Shown here: positions 43,101-55,700 of the stretch, piece by piece
Position numbering within the stretch: the first letter of the stretch is position 1
Layout: every line of letters starts with the position of its first letter
Source: Pogonophryne albipinna
Lineage: Eukaryota > Chordata > Actinopteri > Perciformes > Artedidraconidae
Reading direction: 5' to 3'
NCBI GenBank assembly: GCA_028583405.1
Contig: CM053246.1
Location: forward strand, 10,639,712 to 10,703,711
Length of the DNA stretch: 64,000 nucleotides
Notes under the pieces: model-generated
What the model was told of the DNA's origin: nothing
Databases searched by the model: none
The model's input: only the letters and a program-made list of their open reading frames with translations
Made by a program: the position numbers and the translations under genes

Positions 43101-46100
43101 ATTCATCATCAAAATGCTCTCTAGAACTTTTTTTTTTTTTTACAAACCTAAAATGGTTTGCCAAATGTTCTTAGGCAGAAGTAAAGTGTAAGTGTGGGAA
43201 ACACTGGACTGACAGACCTGTGGCTGGTAATGACAGATTAGTGGATGGAATGAGAGTTCCTCTGCTGACAGTGGTATTTAAATGTGTCCGTCACATTGCC
43301 CCACCCACTGCTCCGAAAACTACTTGAAGTTGGCTTCCCCATGAAACACTTAAGATCACATAAGGTCAGTGGCAGAAACACCCTGCAGCTGTAAAGACCA
43401 GCAGTGTTATTACGCCACTTTATAAAATTAGCCTGACACTGCTATTCTAGGCTTTCAACTGTAAACTAAAACCAGACATCAGAAGATCTGTTTATCAGAA
43501 TGTGCTAGATGTTTGCTTTATGTTTGTCTTGTTCTAATGTTTGTACCCAGGACTCACTGGAAAGCAATAATACTACAGATTAGAGTATCCCTTTTTACCA
43601 AGCCCTGCCATTTTTAACAAGTTTGTGTTCCTCTGTTTAGGTGAGCGGCCTGAAGGGTCTGTACGAGGCAGAGTTAGCCGATGCTCGGCGGGTTCTGGAT
43701 GAAACCGCTAGAGAGAGAGCCAGGCTGCAGATAGACCTGGGCAAGGCTCAGGCTGACCTGGAAGAAGCCACACGCAGGTGAGAGGATGTATTTTTACATA
43801 AGATGCATTTTGTACTCGAGGTCTGTGGGTTGTTGGAAGATATCGTATATATAGTCCCGCCTCAAAACCCACCTCTTCAACTCTGTATCCATAAGCCCTC
43901 AAGAAAAGCACTATAGAAATAAAATGTATTATTATTATTATATAACTAACCTTCCTTTCTCTGTCCATGTGTTTCAGCAACAAGAAGAAGGAAGGCGATC
44001 TTGCTGCAGCCGTGTCCAGAGCCAATGGTCTGGAAGGCCAGCTGAATAAGAGTGAAGCATCTCTCGCTACCGCTATGAGCCAGAACAACGCTCTGACCTC
44101 TGAGCTGGCTGATGTTAAGAGCCTGCTGGCTAAGGTGTGTACAGCGAAGGGCAAACAAGAAAGGGTTAAATAGTCTGAAGATAAGTTGAGTGTGTTTTGC
44201 ATGAAAGATGGTGCTTCAGTACTCTCCTAAAATGTTAAAACATTTGATTCAACCCAACTGGAAGTAAGTGGAGTCAATAGAGTGTGAAAGGGACATACAT
44301 TGTGTAGAAAGGTTGAGAAAGTGCTGCTCTGCATTCCTAATCAGTGAAGGCACCTACACATGTTAATGTAAACTGTTTATGAAGACTGAGAGCAGAGCGA
44401 GTCACCACGTGATGACATCATTTACTCTAACTGAAATCGAGTGAAATATCTCCAGAAAAAGGTTGTTTTTAAGTGAATAAGTCCTCTTGGAAAGTAACAA
44501 AGCAGATTCCGTATCAGTAACTGACACCATGACATCTTCCAATGTTTCCTTGTTTCATCCCACTGCCTGATCATGATGACTCACTTTCTTAAACCCTTTG
44601 TTGAGTTTCTATGTGCTAACATGTCTTATAGGCAGAGGACAGCCATGCTGTTGCTAAGCGCCAGCTGGAGGCAGAGACTCTGATGCGCGTGGACTTGGAG
44701 AACCGCTGTCAGTCACTGAGTGAAGATCTGGAGTTCAGGAAGAGCATGTTCGAAGAGGTAAGGGCTGTTTGGGGAGAAATATCCACAAATCATGTTCATA
44801 ATCAACTTATATAGTGTGTGTATATATATATATATATATATATTAGTGCTGTCAAAATTATCGCGTTAACGGCGGTAATTAATTTTTTTAATTAATTGCG
44901 TTAAAATATTTAACGCATTTAAGGCATGTGCAGAATGGCCCGCCCCATACGTGCCACCAGTGGCAGCGCCAGGGTATGGCTGGGGTAGGCTACACCCATA
45001 GCGAGAAATGGCTTAGCCCCACCATGAAAAATGATGTTAAAGTAAGCAAAATAAAGTCCGCCAACTCGCGCGGAGTAAATTGCACAGACCGTAGTTAGTA
45101 AGATTGATTTCAGTAGCCACTTGTCTGGAAATACCGAAGACCAGAAACGGTGTTGAAAACTTTTGTCACGTAGTGATCGTCTTCTCAATAGAACATCTTT
45201 GATAATGTCGGTGTTGTTGCAGGAAGTCCCGACGGAGAATACTTTTGCTGTAGTACAGGGGTGCACATAACTGGTACGCAGGTTATGTGCGTAATCTGAA
45301 ACTTGTGTCACAAAGCGCATTTGCGTACCGACGTACTTGTGAAGCTTTTCCAGAAGGCGGTTAGATCACCGGACGACAGAGTCGGTCTCCGTGTGCACAG
45401 ACAGGGCTGCTGTTAACGTCGGTCTGTACAACGGAATTGTGCCAAAACTACGCCATCCGGCTGCGGAGGGAGACACTCTCTCACCCCCCCCCCCCCCCTT
45501 CACTGGAGAACTGCGCTAAAACAGCTGATCACAAAGTTCACACTCTGTGGTCACGAAGTACTCCACTAACGCCCCCCCCCCCCCCCCCCCCCGTCGACTT
45601 TCCTGAAGTACTCCCCCGTTGATAGAAATCAACACGTAATGAATTAAGACCCCACGGTTTGATGATTGATAGGTGTGTGGGCTGTCTTTCATTTTGACAC
45701 GCAGACATTTTTTATAATAAACATAGATACTGTATGTTAAATGGATATATCCGCCTTCTTTCATTTATCTTTCCATTCCCACAACAATATATATAAAGAA
45801 ATTGAATATTTTGGACATAGTTCGAATGGTGATTAATCATGATTAATTAATTTTTAAGCTGTGATTAATCTGATTAAAAATTGTAATCGTTTGACAGCCC
45901 TAATATATATATATATTATATGTGTGTTTTACTCATTATTCCAATGGAAATGAATGATTCATTCTCTTTTCAGTTCATCTCACGACAGTAAGAGTCCATG
46001 CAAACTAGAAAAACACTGGTCAAATGGCAACAAAAACTAAATTCCTGTGTCTATTAAAACTAACTATATCTATTGAAAACCAAAATACCATTTTGTTTAT

Positions 46101-49100
46101 GTATACACAGTGAAGGTTGATCATTGTGTTTAGAAGAGAATGGAATTCCTAATAGAGTCACATGTGCAGATATTTAATGACGAAATGTCGCTGCCTGTGT
46201 TCAGGAGGTGCGTGGGTCGCGGCGCCGGAAGGAGCACAGGACCGTGGAGGTGGACTCTGGAGTCAAACAGGACTATGAGTTCAAACTGGCACAAGCTCTA
46301 CAGGTAAGTCAGAGTAACCGCTGTCATGTCTAGGAAAGAATACAACTATGGGGTTGACTTGAATATATAAAAACCCACTATACTATTGATGGGCAAACAC
46401 CAAAAAGCGCCAATCACATTGCAGATGCAAAGCAGTGAAGGCAATGAATTTCCCTCCGTGCAATGCAAAAAAAAATGGTGGAATGTAAAATCTGTCTTGG
46501 GGAATTCTTTCACACGTTATGGAACCTTCCGTGTGCTGAAGGAACAGCACTGCAACTAGGAGGATCTTTTTGCTCTTGCATGTTACCTAACAGTCTGAGC
46601 TTGAGCCTACAAATTCCAGTCAATCAACAGATCTCAATTTTTATTTAGCCCTTTGGTCAGATGTTCCTTTGTTGTTAAAATAGAGGCATCACAAGCTTCC
46701 AACACACAACATAGTCTTCTCTAGGGTGCGAAATAGACAACACGCTTCTGTTGTTGAATCCATGCTGTGTACTATGAAGCAGTCATAATGTGTGTGTGAT
46801 CCATCAGGACCTGAGGAGGCAGCACGATGAGCAGGTCTCCCTTTATAAAGGCGAACTGGAGCACACCTTCCAGGCCAAGGTGAGAGGACAAATCATTTTC
46901 CCTTTTGATCTTTGTGTGTCTGAGTTTTGACTGGCGCCTCACACTGCCTTTCTTGTTGTGTCTTTAGCTGGATAATGCCAAGATGTCCTCTGAGATCAAT
47001 GACAAGGCAATGGGAACAGCCAGAGAGGAGATGCAGGAGTCCCGGATGAGAATAGAGAGTCTGGGATATCAGCTCAGTGCCCTGCAGAAACAGGTATTGC
47101 TTTATGATCATCACACACATCAGATCCTTGTGCCAATAAGCTTCATACATGTTATTGCTGAGTGACTTCACAAATGGATGGTTCTGCTGTTTGAAACTGT
47201 AGGCAGCCGCCTCAGAGGACCGCATCAGAGAGCTGGAGGAGATTCTGTCCTCAGAGCGAGACAAGCATCGGCGCACCATCGAAGGGAAGGAGCAGGAGAT
47301 GAGCGAGCTGAGGGAGAGGATGAACACTCAGCTCAGCGAGTACCAGGAGCTGCTGGACGTCAAGCTCGCCCTGGATATGGAGATCAACGCATACAGGAAA
47401 CTGCTGGAGGGAGAGGAGCACAGGTACACACACATAACATACTTTGTTATTAAGACATGATGCCAGATTCAAAAGCTTAAGCACTGCTGACTGACTGCTG
47501 CTTTCAGACTGAAGCTGTCCCCCAGCCCATCGTCCCGAGTCACCGTTTCCAAGGTCACAGGATCTTCCTCCTCCCGCACCAAAAGGAAGAGACTGGAGAT
47601 CGAGGCGGCCAATTTGTCTGAGGCGGGAATAGAGGGCCAGCTGCTGGTGTCAGAAGAAGCCACAGCCAGTGGAGCAGTCACCATTTCCCCCACTGACATG
47701 GACGGGAACGCAGTCACTCTCACCAATGATTCTGAACAGGTGGGCATACACACCAACAACAAAAAGACGCAGTCAATTCATATGAAGGTTAGGATAAAAG
47801 GTTGGCTGTTAAAGGTTAGAGTTTGTTCAGCTTGGTGCTGTGTTTTGTATTGCAGGACCAGCCATTGGGCAGCTGGAGGTTGAAGAGACAGGTGGATGAA
47901 GGAGACGAGGTCATCTACAAGTTCTCCCCAAAGTTTGTCCTCAAGGCTGGACAGTCAGTCACGGTGAGTAGAAGACAATGAGTGAGTGCTGTGTGTAGGT
48001 TAAAACTGAGGTCATGTGTAGAGTGTTCAGCTACAGCTAACTGTGTCATAAACAAATTAATCATGCAGTCATTCAACATAACTCGCACTAAAACGATATA
48101 TTTAGACGACCCCCTTCAACACAAATGAACTGCGTAGTCAGTGTTGCAAAAAAAAAGAAAGAAGTAACAAATCTGTGGCTGCAAACAAGCCTGTAACAAT
48201 GATAACGCCATTGAAAGCACCCACTGCTTGGCTTATAATGCTTAAACAATCTGCAATAATATCTAACAATCAACAGTTGAAGTGAAGTGCAATATACACA
48301 AGCTTTACCATTAGTTGTGTATTAGAAACAACTTGTTTGCTCATGCACACATTCCAGCTCTCCTTAGAATGACACTGCTACATGGTAACGTTTTATGTAC
48401 AATATATTAATCACATTTTTATTGTGTGACCTAATATGATAGTATTGAAACATTTGCTTCAGCAGTCTTTACAATTTGTACAGCATAGGACAATCAAGCT
48501 GTAGATGAATAGAGTTAAGGCCCGGATGAGCGTCCTGTCGCCCTACTCAGATTGGTGTGTCCCGCACCGTCGTGTCTTTTCGGCCATGCCGACACCTTCC
48601 GCTGTCGGCAAAAGAAATCACTCTGATTGGCTGTTCAGCTTAGCGAATCAGTGCATGAGAAGCAAAACGGAAGTGAAGAAGGCACACACAGACGGCTATT
48701 ATTTTTCATTTTCCAGTACGGCACTAAACATGTTTTCGATTATAAGTCGTTATGTGAAACAGTCTGTGATGGACGAGAGTGAAAATGGAACGCACGCTAT
48801 TTGTTGTTTGTATATATTACACAGTCTGTCTTCCGGTTGTTGCCTCTTTTGAATGACGAATACACACTACCGCCGCCTGCTGGTAAGGAGAGTTATTGCC
48901 ACTCACGCATACGCAGTGCGTACATGCTACTTGGCCATCGGCTGAAGTCTTTGCGGTGTGTTCCAGTGCGACTCTTTGGCCAAGACGCAGGAGACGTGAG
49001 GCGACACAACAATCGGGTCCGTCAGGACGTGTTCTTTGGTCTCAGTTTGGTGTGTCAGGGCCTTTAGGCCAGAGACATAGAACACCTGTCTAGGTGTATG

Positions 49101-49628
49101 TCCCTGGTACAAGATGCTTAAAGTATGGATGATATGATTCAAAGTGAAAGTGTGGTGATCATGATGTATTCTTCTGTAATATTTCCCAGGTGTGGTCTGC
49201 TGATGCCGGCGTGGCCCACAGCCCACCAACTGACCTGCTGTGGAAGAGTCAGACTTCCTGGGGCACAGGAAATGACATCACCACCACTCTGGTTAACGGC
49301 GATGGCGAGGTAAACATATCCATACTTCTGTGTGCATGCGCTCCACATGTGTTATCCATCGCTGAGTCTCATGTGTGTTTGCTGACTGTCTGTCTTGCAG
49401 GAGGTGGCCACACGTAGCGTTACCAAGGCTGAGATGGAGGTGGAGAATGGAGAGGAGGAGGAGGAGGAGGAGGAGGAACAGGGGGTGAGCCAACTCAACA
49501 CTGTTTATGAACCCTGTTTGTTTTTAAAGTACAAGTTTTTTTTAACTCATCAAATTTGAAATATGATCTGAACCTTTTTTTTCTCCCCGCAGGGCAAGGC
49601 GTCGCAAAGAGAGTGTGCTATCATGTGA
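34169..49628 (+). CDS. lmnb2: Lamin B2
   Basis: Lamin B2 is a type V intermediate filament protein of the nuclear lamina. Coding exons are 34169-34381, 43641-43777, 43978-44134, 44632-44757, 46205-46303, 46808-46879, 46968-47093, 47203-47423, 47508-47739, 47856-47963, 49190-49309, 49401-49484 and 49593-49628: 1731 bp, 576 residues. The head has the CDK1-type site LSPTR (S20). Coil 1A starts [16 protein letters not shown]; coil 2B ends [16 protein letters not shown] near 383. Then come a second SP site (about 388-391), the nuclear localisation signal TKRKR (408-412), an Ig-like lamin tail domain (about 455-545), an acidic run of eight Glu, and the farnesylation box CAIM at the C-terminus. [15 protein letters not shown] and [10 protein letters not shown] match lamin B2 better than B1. 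The reading frame does open upstream of this ATG, but without an ATG. Confidence 0.97.
35499..37724. mobile_element. hAT-type element with perfect TSD, internally interrupted
   Basis: The ends TAGGGATGTCCCGATC and (complement) TAGAGATGTCCCGATC are flanked by the perfect 8-bp duplication TTCATAGA (35491-35498 and 37725-37732). Subterminal regions are rich in CGATCC-type motifs in inverted orientation. No intact transposase is present; a short Cys-containing segment near 36245-36290 may be a relic of a BED zinc finger. The element lies in lmnb2 intron 1 and contains the nested element at 36437-37496 and a LINE/SINE tail near 35936-35995. Confidence 0.9.
36437..37496. mobile_element. DNA element nested in the hAT element
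   Basis: The left end ACCTGGGGGGTATACTACGA and the complement of the right end ACCTGGGGTCTGTACTACGA are inverted terminal repeats, followed by AGC. Subterminal copies of CTACGAAGC face each other. There is no transposase and no clear TSD. It splits the surrounding hAT element, so it is the younger of the two. Confidence 0.75.
39010..40168. mobile_element. Innermost hAT element with perfect TSD
   Basis: The ends TAGGGCTGGGCG and (complement) TAGGGCTGGGCGATTTGGCC are flanked by CGCTCAAG on both sides (39002-39009, 40169-40176). A short plus-strand frame (39046-39279) lies inside but has no recognised domain. This insertion interrupts the piggyBac-like element, so it is the youngest of the three. 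Confidence 0.92.
40440..40707 (+). other. Possible transposon promoter and first coding exon
   Basis: TATAAAG (40440-40446) is followed about 220 bp later by an ATG (40669) that opens 13 codons ([13 protein letters not shown]). These end exactly at a good splice donor, AAG/GTAAGC (40707/40708). The segment belongs to the piggyBac-like element. No downstream transposase exon was recognised. This is inference from signals only. Confidence 0.35.
42640..42835. repeat. Fish interspersed repeat (TTTTATCCAAAGCG family), long copy
   Basis: The stretch contains TAGACGCTTTTATCCAAAGC, ACAATCCCCACAGGAGCAAT, TTTGGGGTGAAGTGTCTC and a GAGCCACAGCC end. It parallels 60155-60340 almost throughout and 23455-23570 at its ends. 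It is non-coding and lies in lmnb2 intron 1. Confidence 0.75.
44844..45902. mobile_element. hAT-like non-autonomous element in lmnb2 intron 4
   Basis: The ends TAGTGCTGTCAAAATTATCG and (complement) TAGGGCTGTCAAACGATTAC are inverted repeats. Subterminal sequence is rich in TTAATTAATT and CGTTAA motifs. The flanks are ATATATAT on both sides, consistent with an 8-bp duplication but also with insertion into a (TA)n run, so the TSD is weak evidence. Two long poly-C runs (about 45486-45498 and 45571-45592) lie inside. There is no intact transposase. Confidence 0.8.
48518..49063. mobile_element. Harbinger-like MITE with TTA TSD in lmnb2 intron 10
   Basis: The ends AGGCCCGGA and (complement) AGGCCCTGACACACC are flanked by TTA on both sides (48515-48517, 49064-49066), as in PIF/Harbinger elements. 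The interior matches both arms of the palindrome at 7856-8996 and contains the segment missing from that palindrome's right arm. It has no transposase. Confidence 0.75.
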
Positions 49629-51460
49629 GGCCTTCCTCCCTGTTGGCTTTCACTTCCTTTATTCCCTCGAGCCACTCCAAACCATCCTATCAATTACGCC
49701 TCATCAATATGTGTTTTTTTATTCTTCAAGAAAAATATAAGAATTTTTGGATTAATGGGCTCTTTTTACTGCCCTCTGTTTCCCTGGAACTGTTTTTAAT
49801 GAGACATTTTCCTAAATATTACTATCAATGCCAACATCTGACGATCCCAATGTTGAGTCAGACTGATTAGTCCCATCATTCTCTACATGTCTCTACATGT
49901 CCTTCATTCAAAAATATGTTAGTGAAATCAAGTCAAGAGAAAGGACCTGGGCTGTAATGCCCTACAGATTGATGCATTTATAACTTTGAATAGACGAGCA
50001 ACTTTTAATTGGACCATGCTGAACAGTTTTGAGTGTTATTTGTACTGATACAGATAGATTTCCTCTGACATTTTTATTTAAGTCTTTTATATTCGGTCAA
50101 TATCAAAAGATTAACTATTTGAATAGCATACAAAACACGACTCAGAGATTGAAGTTCCCTTTCATGGGGAACACATTGTCTGCATAGAATGACCGTTGAA
50201 ATTAGGGATCAATTGAAATGAAATCCCTAAACCAGAATGTGACATGAGCTACGGTCTCATGTCAGAAGGAAAAGTGGAACGCTCTCCTACAGCAGCTTCC
50301 TCCTGACCCACAGCCCCAGTTCAATGTGCTGGGTCATGTTGGCTCAGTGGCAGCCCAGTATACATGTGCCCTGCCAGTTAGTATCATGATCTTTACAAAC
50401 ATTTATTGTATGAAAACCTTGGTGCCCACTCGGATCTGCTCCTTTAGCTTTCGAGTTAAACAGGCCGAAGCAGCTCTTGTATGGTGTTATCAGTAGAGAA
50501 GGCTCTATTCAGCTTCTCAATGACATAGCTCCCGGTCAAGTGTTCATATTTAGTAATACACTGCTGCGATCATGTTGGCTCAGACAGCACCATGACTGCA
50601 GGTCTTACTGAATGAATGTGCTTAAAGAAATCATTGTACACAGGGTGAAGGATGAGAGCAATTCTTCCAGTGTATGAGGCCACTTGTCTCTTGTTTTTGT
50701 AAAAGACTTGCTCTCACGCCTCCCGTGCCATCTTGGGAAACTCTTTTTGTGTGTGCTTTTCATTGCTAGTTATTATTTTTCTATAGAGGGCTTGTCTATG
50801 TAACCAATTTGTTTACACAAGATATTTCATGTACTTTTTAGGGATGATTAAGGTTAGGCTTGGGTTTATTACCTTTAAACATTTTTCAGGATTGCGCTGA
50901 AACTATTATGAACACTACTCTGCAGTGTTGTGCTTGACCGTGTTAGACTAACTGACCAAATTGATTGTTCTCTGAAATATGACGTCCCTCCTGGAAATCC
51001 TTTAATTTAAGCTTATTCAAACCATAACTTAATTTAATTACCAAGCTTTTCCTAAGAAAGTGCTATTTTGACCAATCATTGCAATTTTGACAAGTTGCAT
51101 AATGAAGCTTCAATCTCAAGATAAGATGTATTTTGATAGTTATTGTTGCATATTAGTAGGCATGATCACAGTTCGTAGTTAGAACTTAACTAATCCGAAT
51201 TCAGGAAAATAACATTGTTTAAAAATAGGCAAAAGTGATGCCTTCAGGAGCTTTTTATAGAAAATCTGTTCCTGGAGGGACTGTCACATAACCGGTCAAT
51301 ATGTGAGTGATGTGATATTTCAAATGAGGACATCATTTTACCTTGTATTGTTAATGTGGGGAGGGTGGGGGCGGGGGCATGCCAAATGTGAGTTTTCATT
51401 TAAGATGAACTTGTTGAACTACTTTTTGTACACAATAAATGTTTTACATATACAGACTTG
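49629..51460 (+). other. lmnb2: lmnb2 3' UTR with poly(A) signal at 51434-51439
   Basis: About 1.8 kb follows the lmnb2 stop without a transposon or gene signature and ends at AATAAA (51434-51439), with TATACAGACTTG beyond it. Long 3' UTRs are usual for lamin genes. The end point is inferred from the signal only. Confidence 0.55.
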
Positions 51461-52795
51461 ATATTACGAGTGGTTATTAATAAACAAGTGACTGAACTGC
51501 CAAATATTGCTCATAATATGCTAACAGCAAGAACTTCTCGCTTAGACAACATATCTAAAAGGAAAGCTGAGTGATTTGAAGATGAGAAAATAACAGTGCT
51601 TATATTTGTTTATAGTACTTCGTAGTGCGTTTTTGTGCATGTAAATGGTCTGCAAAGGCTAGAATCCCATAGTCCCCTCCAAAGGGAGTTTCTCTCCCAC
51701 ACTGCCTGAAATGACTCCTTTGATTACTTCTGTAACATAAAGACATCACTATAACACTTGAGCTTCTTTTAGCTAGCCCCCCAACACATTGAACAATATG
51801 ATAGGCTAAGGGTCAAGAGAGCCGGCCAGCTAACCAATCAGAGCAGACTGGGCTCTGATTTCAGACAGAGGGTGAAAAGAGGTGCTGCAGCACAGGCAGA
51901 GATACATAAAGAGCTTTTTGAACAATAAAGCATGGAAACATGTCCCATAAGAAGAACAAAGTACAGTTAGGAAACTTGAATAATGAGCACCTTTAAGTTA
52001 TTTGCTAGTTTGAAAATGTATCGTTTTTTTAGTTGAGTGCAGGAAATGGAAGATGAATAAAAGCAGTGTTGTTAATCTGGAGATATATACTACATGATAC
52101 CAACGCCATATATTCACACCATGTGCAGTGTAATAACTATCCATCGTGCACACCTTAACTCATGGAAAACATTAGAGTAAAATGTGGCAGAGCTGTAATG
52201 CAAAGTTGGAAGAGTGAAAATATAAAAGTAAAGGCCTATAGTATACCATAGACTGTATATATAAATAAGGTCTATACTTTATTTGGAGCTCACGCGACCC
52301 CATTTTAGCCCATCCATTCGTGTTGTTTACATATTTTGTATAAAAATAAATTGTTGTTCAGATCTTTAGCTGTAGAACAGGAGTTATATCCAGGTAACTT
52401 TGTGGTATTCAGGATTCAGTTCAGATAGTCACCTGTTATCACAACAATAAAAACCCACTGTGGAAAAAAGGACAATTTGAAAAAAATGTTAAAGGAATAC
52501 ACAATATAACATTTATGAATACATTTATTTCAAAGTCGTAGCCTATATTTTAAAAATATTTTTTACATTTGTAATAGTCTATTATTATAATATTGAACAC
52601 TTGATATCTGATCACAGTCCCAGGGACGGACTCAGCAGAAATAGGAAGGAGGATTAAGACCAGCAGGCGGCAGTGATACAGCTGCAGTCAGACACCACAG
52701 AAGAAGAAGGAGAGCTACATGGCTAAGCTAAATCGGAGTGCTTTTGGGTTTCCCGTTTGTTTTACTGACTGTTAAGCTCTGGCTGCTGCTCCAGG
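51461..52795. other. lmnb2-commd2 spacer and commd2 5' region
   Basis: 51740-51995 contains a fragment related to the GACCTATTATGC transposon families (AACAATAAAGCATGGAAACA, then AATGAGCACCTTTAA). The last ~180 bp before 52796 is the probable commd2 5' UTR and promoter: GC-richer, containing GCAGGCGGCAGTG (52662-52674), without a TATA box. Nothing else was recognised. Confidence 0.45.
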
Positions 52796-55700
52796 ATGCT
52801 GTTGGTTCTGTCTGAGGAACACAAGGAGCACCTCTCCTTCCTGCCGCAGGTCGACACCGCAGGTCAGTAACTAATCCTGGCCTGGGTCAGTAGCTGGTCC
52901 TGGGTCAGCCCTGGGAGATGACTGTCAGCTGACTGCAGACTGCATCCTCTGCCTCCAACTATCATTAAGAAATACACACTTCAGACCTTTCTATAACCTA
53001 AGGATCTCAAAGAAGTCTACACAGTTTAAAGCGTCGTTTACGTTATGCTTGCTTCCAGTGTGTAAACGTCTTGAGTGTGTCTAATGTGTTTATTTGAAAA
53101 AAATATGGTTAACATGGTTAATGGATTATATAAAGCTAAAATATTATCTAATTTGCAAACGATTGATTAGCTGACCTAGATTATACCATCACAGTGCTTT
53201 TAACCTGTTTAAATATATTTAAAAGAGAAGCATTTTCCCACTCAAATGTCTTTCAGATCCTACCTTGTGACTAAATGTAATTAATGATTAAAAGGAAAAC
53301 TATTTGTATCCAGAAGATGTGTAGGCTACACACGGAGATGTGAGTGAGCTCCTTAAATGTATATCTGCCTCATATTAAAGCTCTTCCTGAAAATCTGTAG
53401 TCCAGTCAAAAGTCTTTGAAAGGTAGACCAATTTCTCTGAAAAAGTAGTATAGAAGGATAGTTTTATAAAGAAGCATCCTCAAATAAAAACCCCACACAT
53501 CCGTCTAGCTCCATACTGTGTGTGTTTCACCTTTCTGTGATCAACTGGTCCACTCTGTGCCACTGCTATCGAATATGTGTATGTTTAATGTGGGATCCAT
53601 GGAAGTGTTTATTTAATACCTTTAGTTACTTTGTAGAATCAACCCTTAAATCAGACTTTAGTTCCACCTGAAACTAAACAAGACAAGCTACCCTGCAGTA
53701 TGCAAAGTCATTCAAATTAGCTGCACCTTTACCAGCTTTGAGAACACTTTAATGATCAATCATTATAAAATATATCATATTTCTGAAATGGACCAATCTG
53801 CACAATTACAATTTTTGCTTTTGGTATTTTAAGTATGTTTTGTTGCTAATACTTTTGCACTTTTACTTGAGTAACATTTTGAATGCAGGACTTCTACTTG
53901 TATTACACTCTGGTACTTACTTAAATACAAAATCTGAGAACTTCTCCTACCTCTATCTGTGGGATAGATGTATACAAAGAAGGCAGCTCAAAGCATGTGG
54001 CTAACACCAGGGGAGGACTGGCTGCTTATTTTTTGCACTGCTTCATGATTGAACAACACTGTTGTAAAATAACAATGTGAAATATGTACTTTCTACTATT
54101 AACAACTGTTATTACTGACTGTTACTCATACTACATTGTTATGTTTATTTACTTAATAATGCTATAATGTACCTACCTTGAATGTGTTCTCATTTAATTT
54201 TAATTTATTATATATTTTATTATTTATTACAAATTGTATTTGTGATTTCTGATTCTGAATTGACACTTTAGTGCAGTGACAAAATGCATCCTTGTGTTTC
54301 TTTCCTCAGTGGTTGGGGAGTTCGGTCGCATAGCGCTGGAGTTCTTGAGGAGAGGAACCAGTCCTAAGATCTATGAGGGGGCAGCAAGTAAGAACACAGC
54401 TTTCATCCCATCTTCCTTAGCAAGCAGCTCATTGGTCCTCAGAGACACTACTCTGTAGGCAGCAGTGCACATTGTCATTTAGACAAACTGTATAAACAGG
54501 ATTTATTAATGATGTTTTATAGTTTCCTTAACATGGAGCTTTACCCAAATGCTCATTACTTCTGGGTAAATGCTTATTGACCCACTGCTTGCAGGGAAGC
54601 TGGGTGTTTCTGTGGAAATGGTGCAGCATGGAGTGGAAGGCCTGATGTTCCTGATGACAGAGAGCTCCAAACACATGGTGACTCACACACACTCTGTTTC
54701 TCATTGTCTAATACATGTCAATGCGTTAGATGTCAATAGGCAAGGCTTTTTCAAGCTACAACATGCAACATTTAGTGATGTGGGCCATTCTTTCTGAGTT
54801 GATAGAGGTATCTTTTTGCTGTGTGTCTATTCTTGTGTGTGTAGATCTCTGAAGTGGATTTCCTGGACTCTGTGCTGGTCTTGGGTTTCAGTGAGGAGCT
54901 AAACCAGATCCTCTTACAGGTGACTTTACTGTGTGTGATAGGCAGTGTTGGGTGTAACGCGTTACAAAAGTAACGGAGTTACAGTAATATATTACTTTGT
55001 GCTGTAACGAAGTAATGTAACGCATTACTAATGAAATGTGGGTAATATATTACCCGTTACAATGCTCAGTAACGCAGTTACAACACATTTTAACCCGAAA
55101 TTAAATGGTGTTTTGTTTTTTAAGAATGTACTAACATAGCGAGACATTCCGACACCAGACAAATTGTGCGGGTAGATTAGTAAACCTGGTGTTTACCCTT
55201 CAGGCTTCGTGTCGGGATATTCGGGCAGTTGAATGTTATGCACCCTCTATTCAAAAAAGAGAACGGAGCGAAAAATACAAACGACAAATTGTGTCAGGTG
55301 CGCGTGACCTGTTCCGCTGCGCGTGCATCATTTCCAAAGTGCTTCCACAGCAGTGACACACATCTGTGGATAATCATTTATACGAAAATGGTTAAAGCAA
55401 CCATCACTAAACGCCAGCAACACTGCATCTACTGCAGACAACAGGCCAGATGGGGACATCACGTTACCCTCCGTTGTGGACACTAGCTTACTCCCGCCTG
55501 ACTCGCCGCCCTCAACCCCGGGAGCAGCACTCTTCGTTGCCCGAAACTACGCAGCCCCTCTGCGGCCGCAGGTGCCAGGATACCACGGCAAAACAGAGCC
55601 TGCCCAGGTATATCTAAACAAGTACCCGCCTGTACAGTGGGGTTAGGTGGTCATTTTGCAGCTCGTGGTATACAAATAGACAAGGGCTAGAATATTCATG

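Noticed and set aside
43708..44202. 164-codon open frame on the minus strand
   Set aside because: It lies antisense to lmnb2 exons 2 and 3, shows no domain and is explained by the coding bias of the sense strand.
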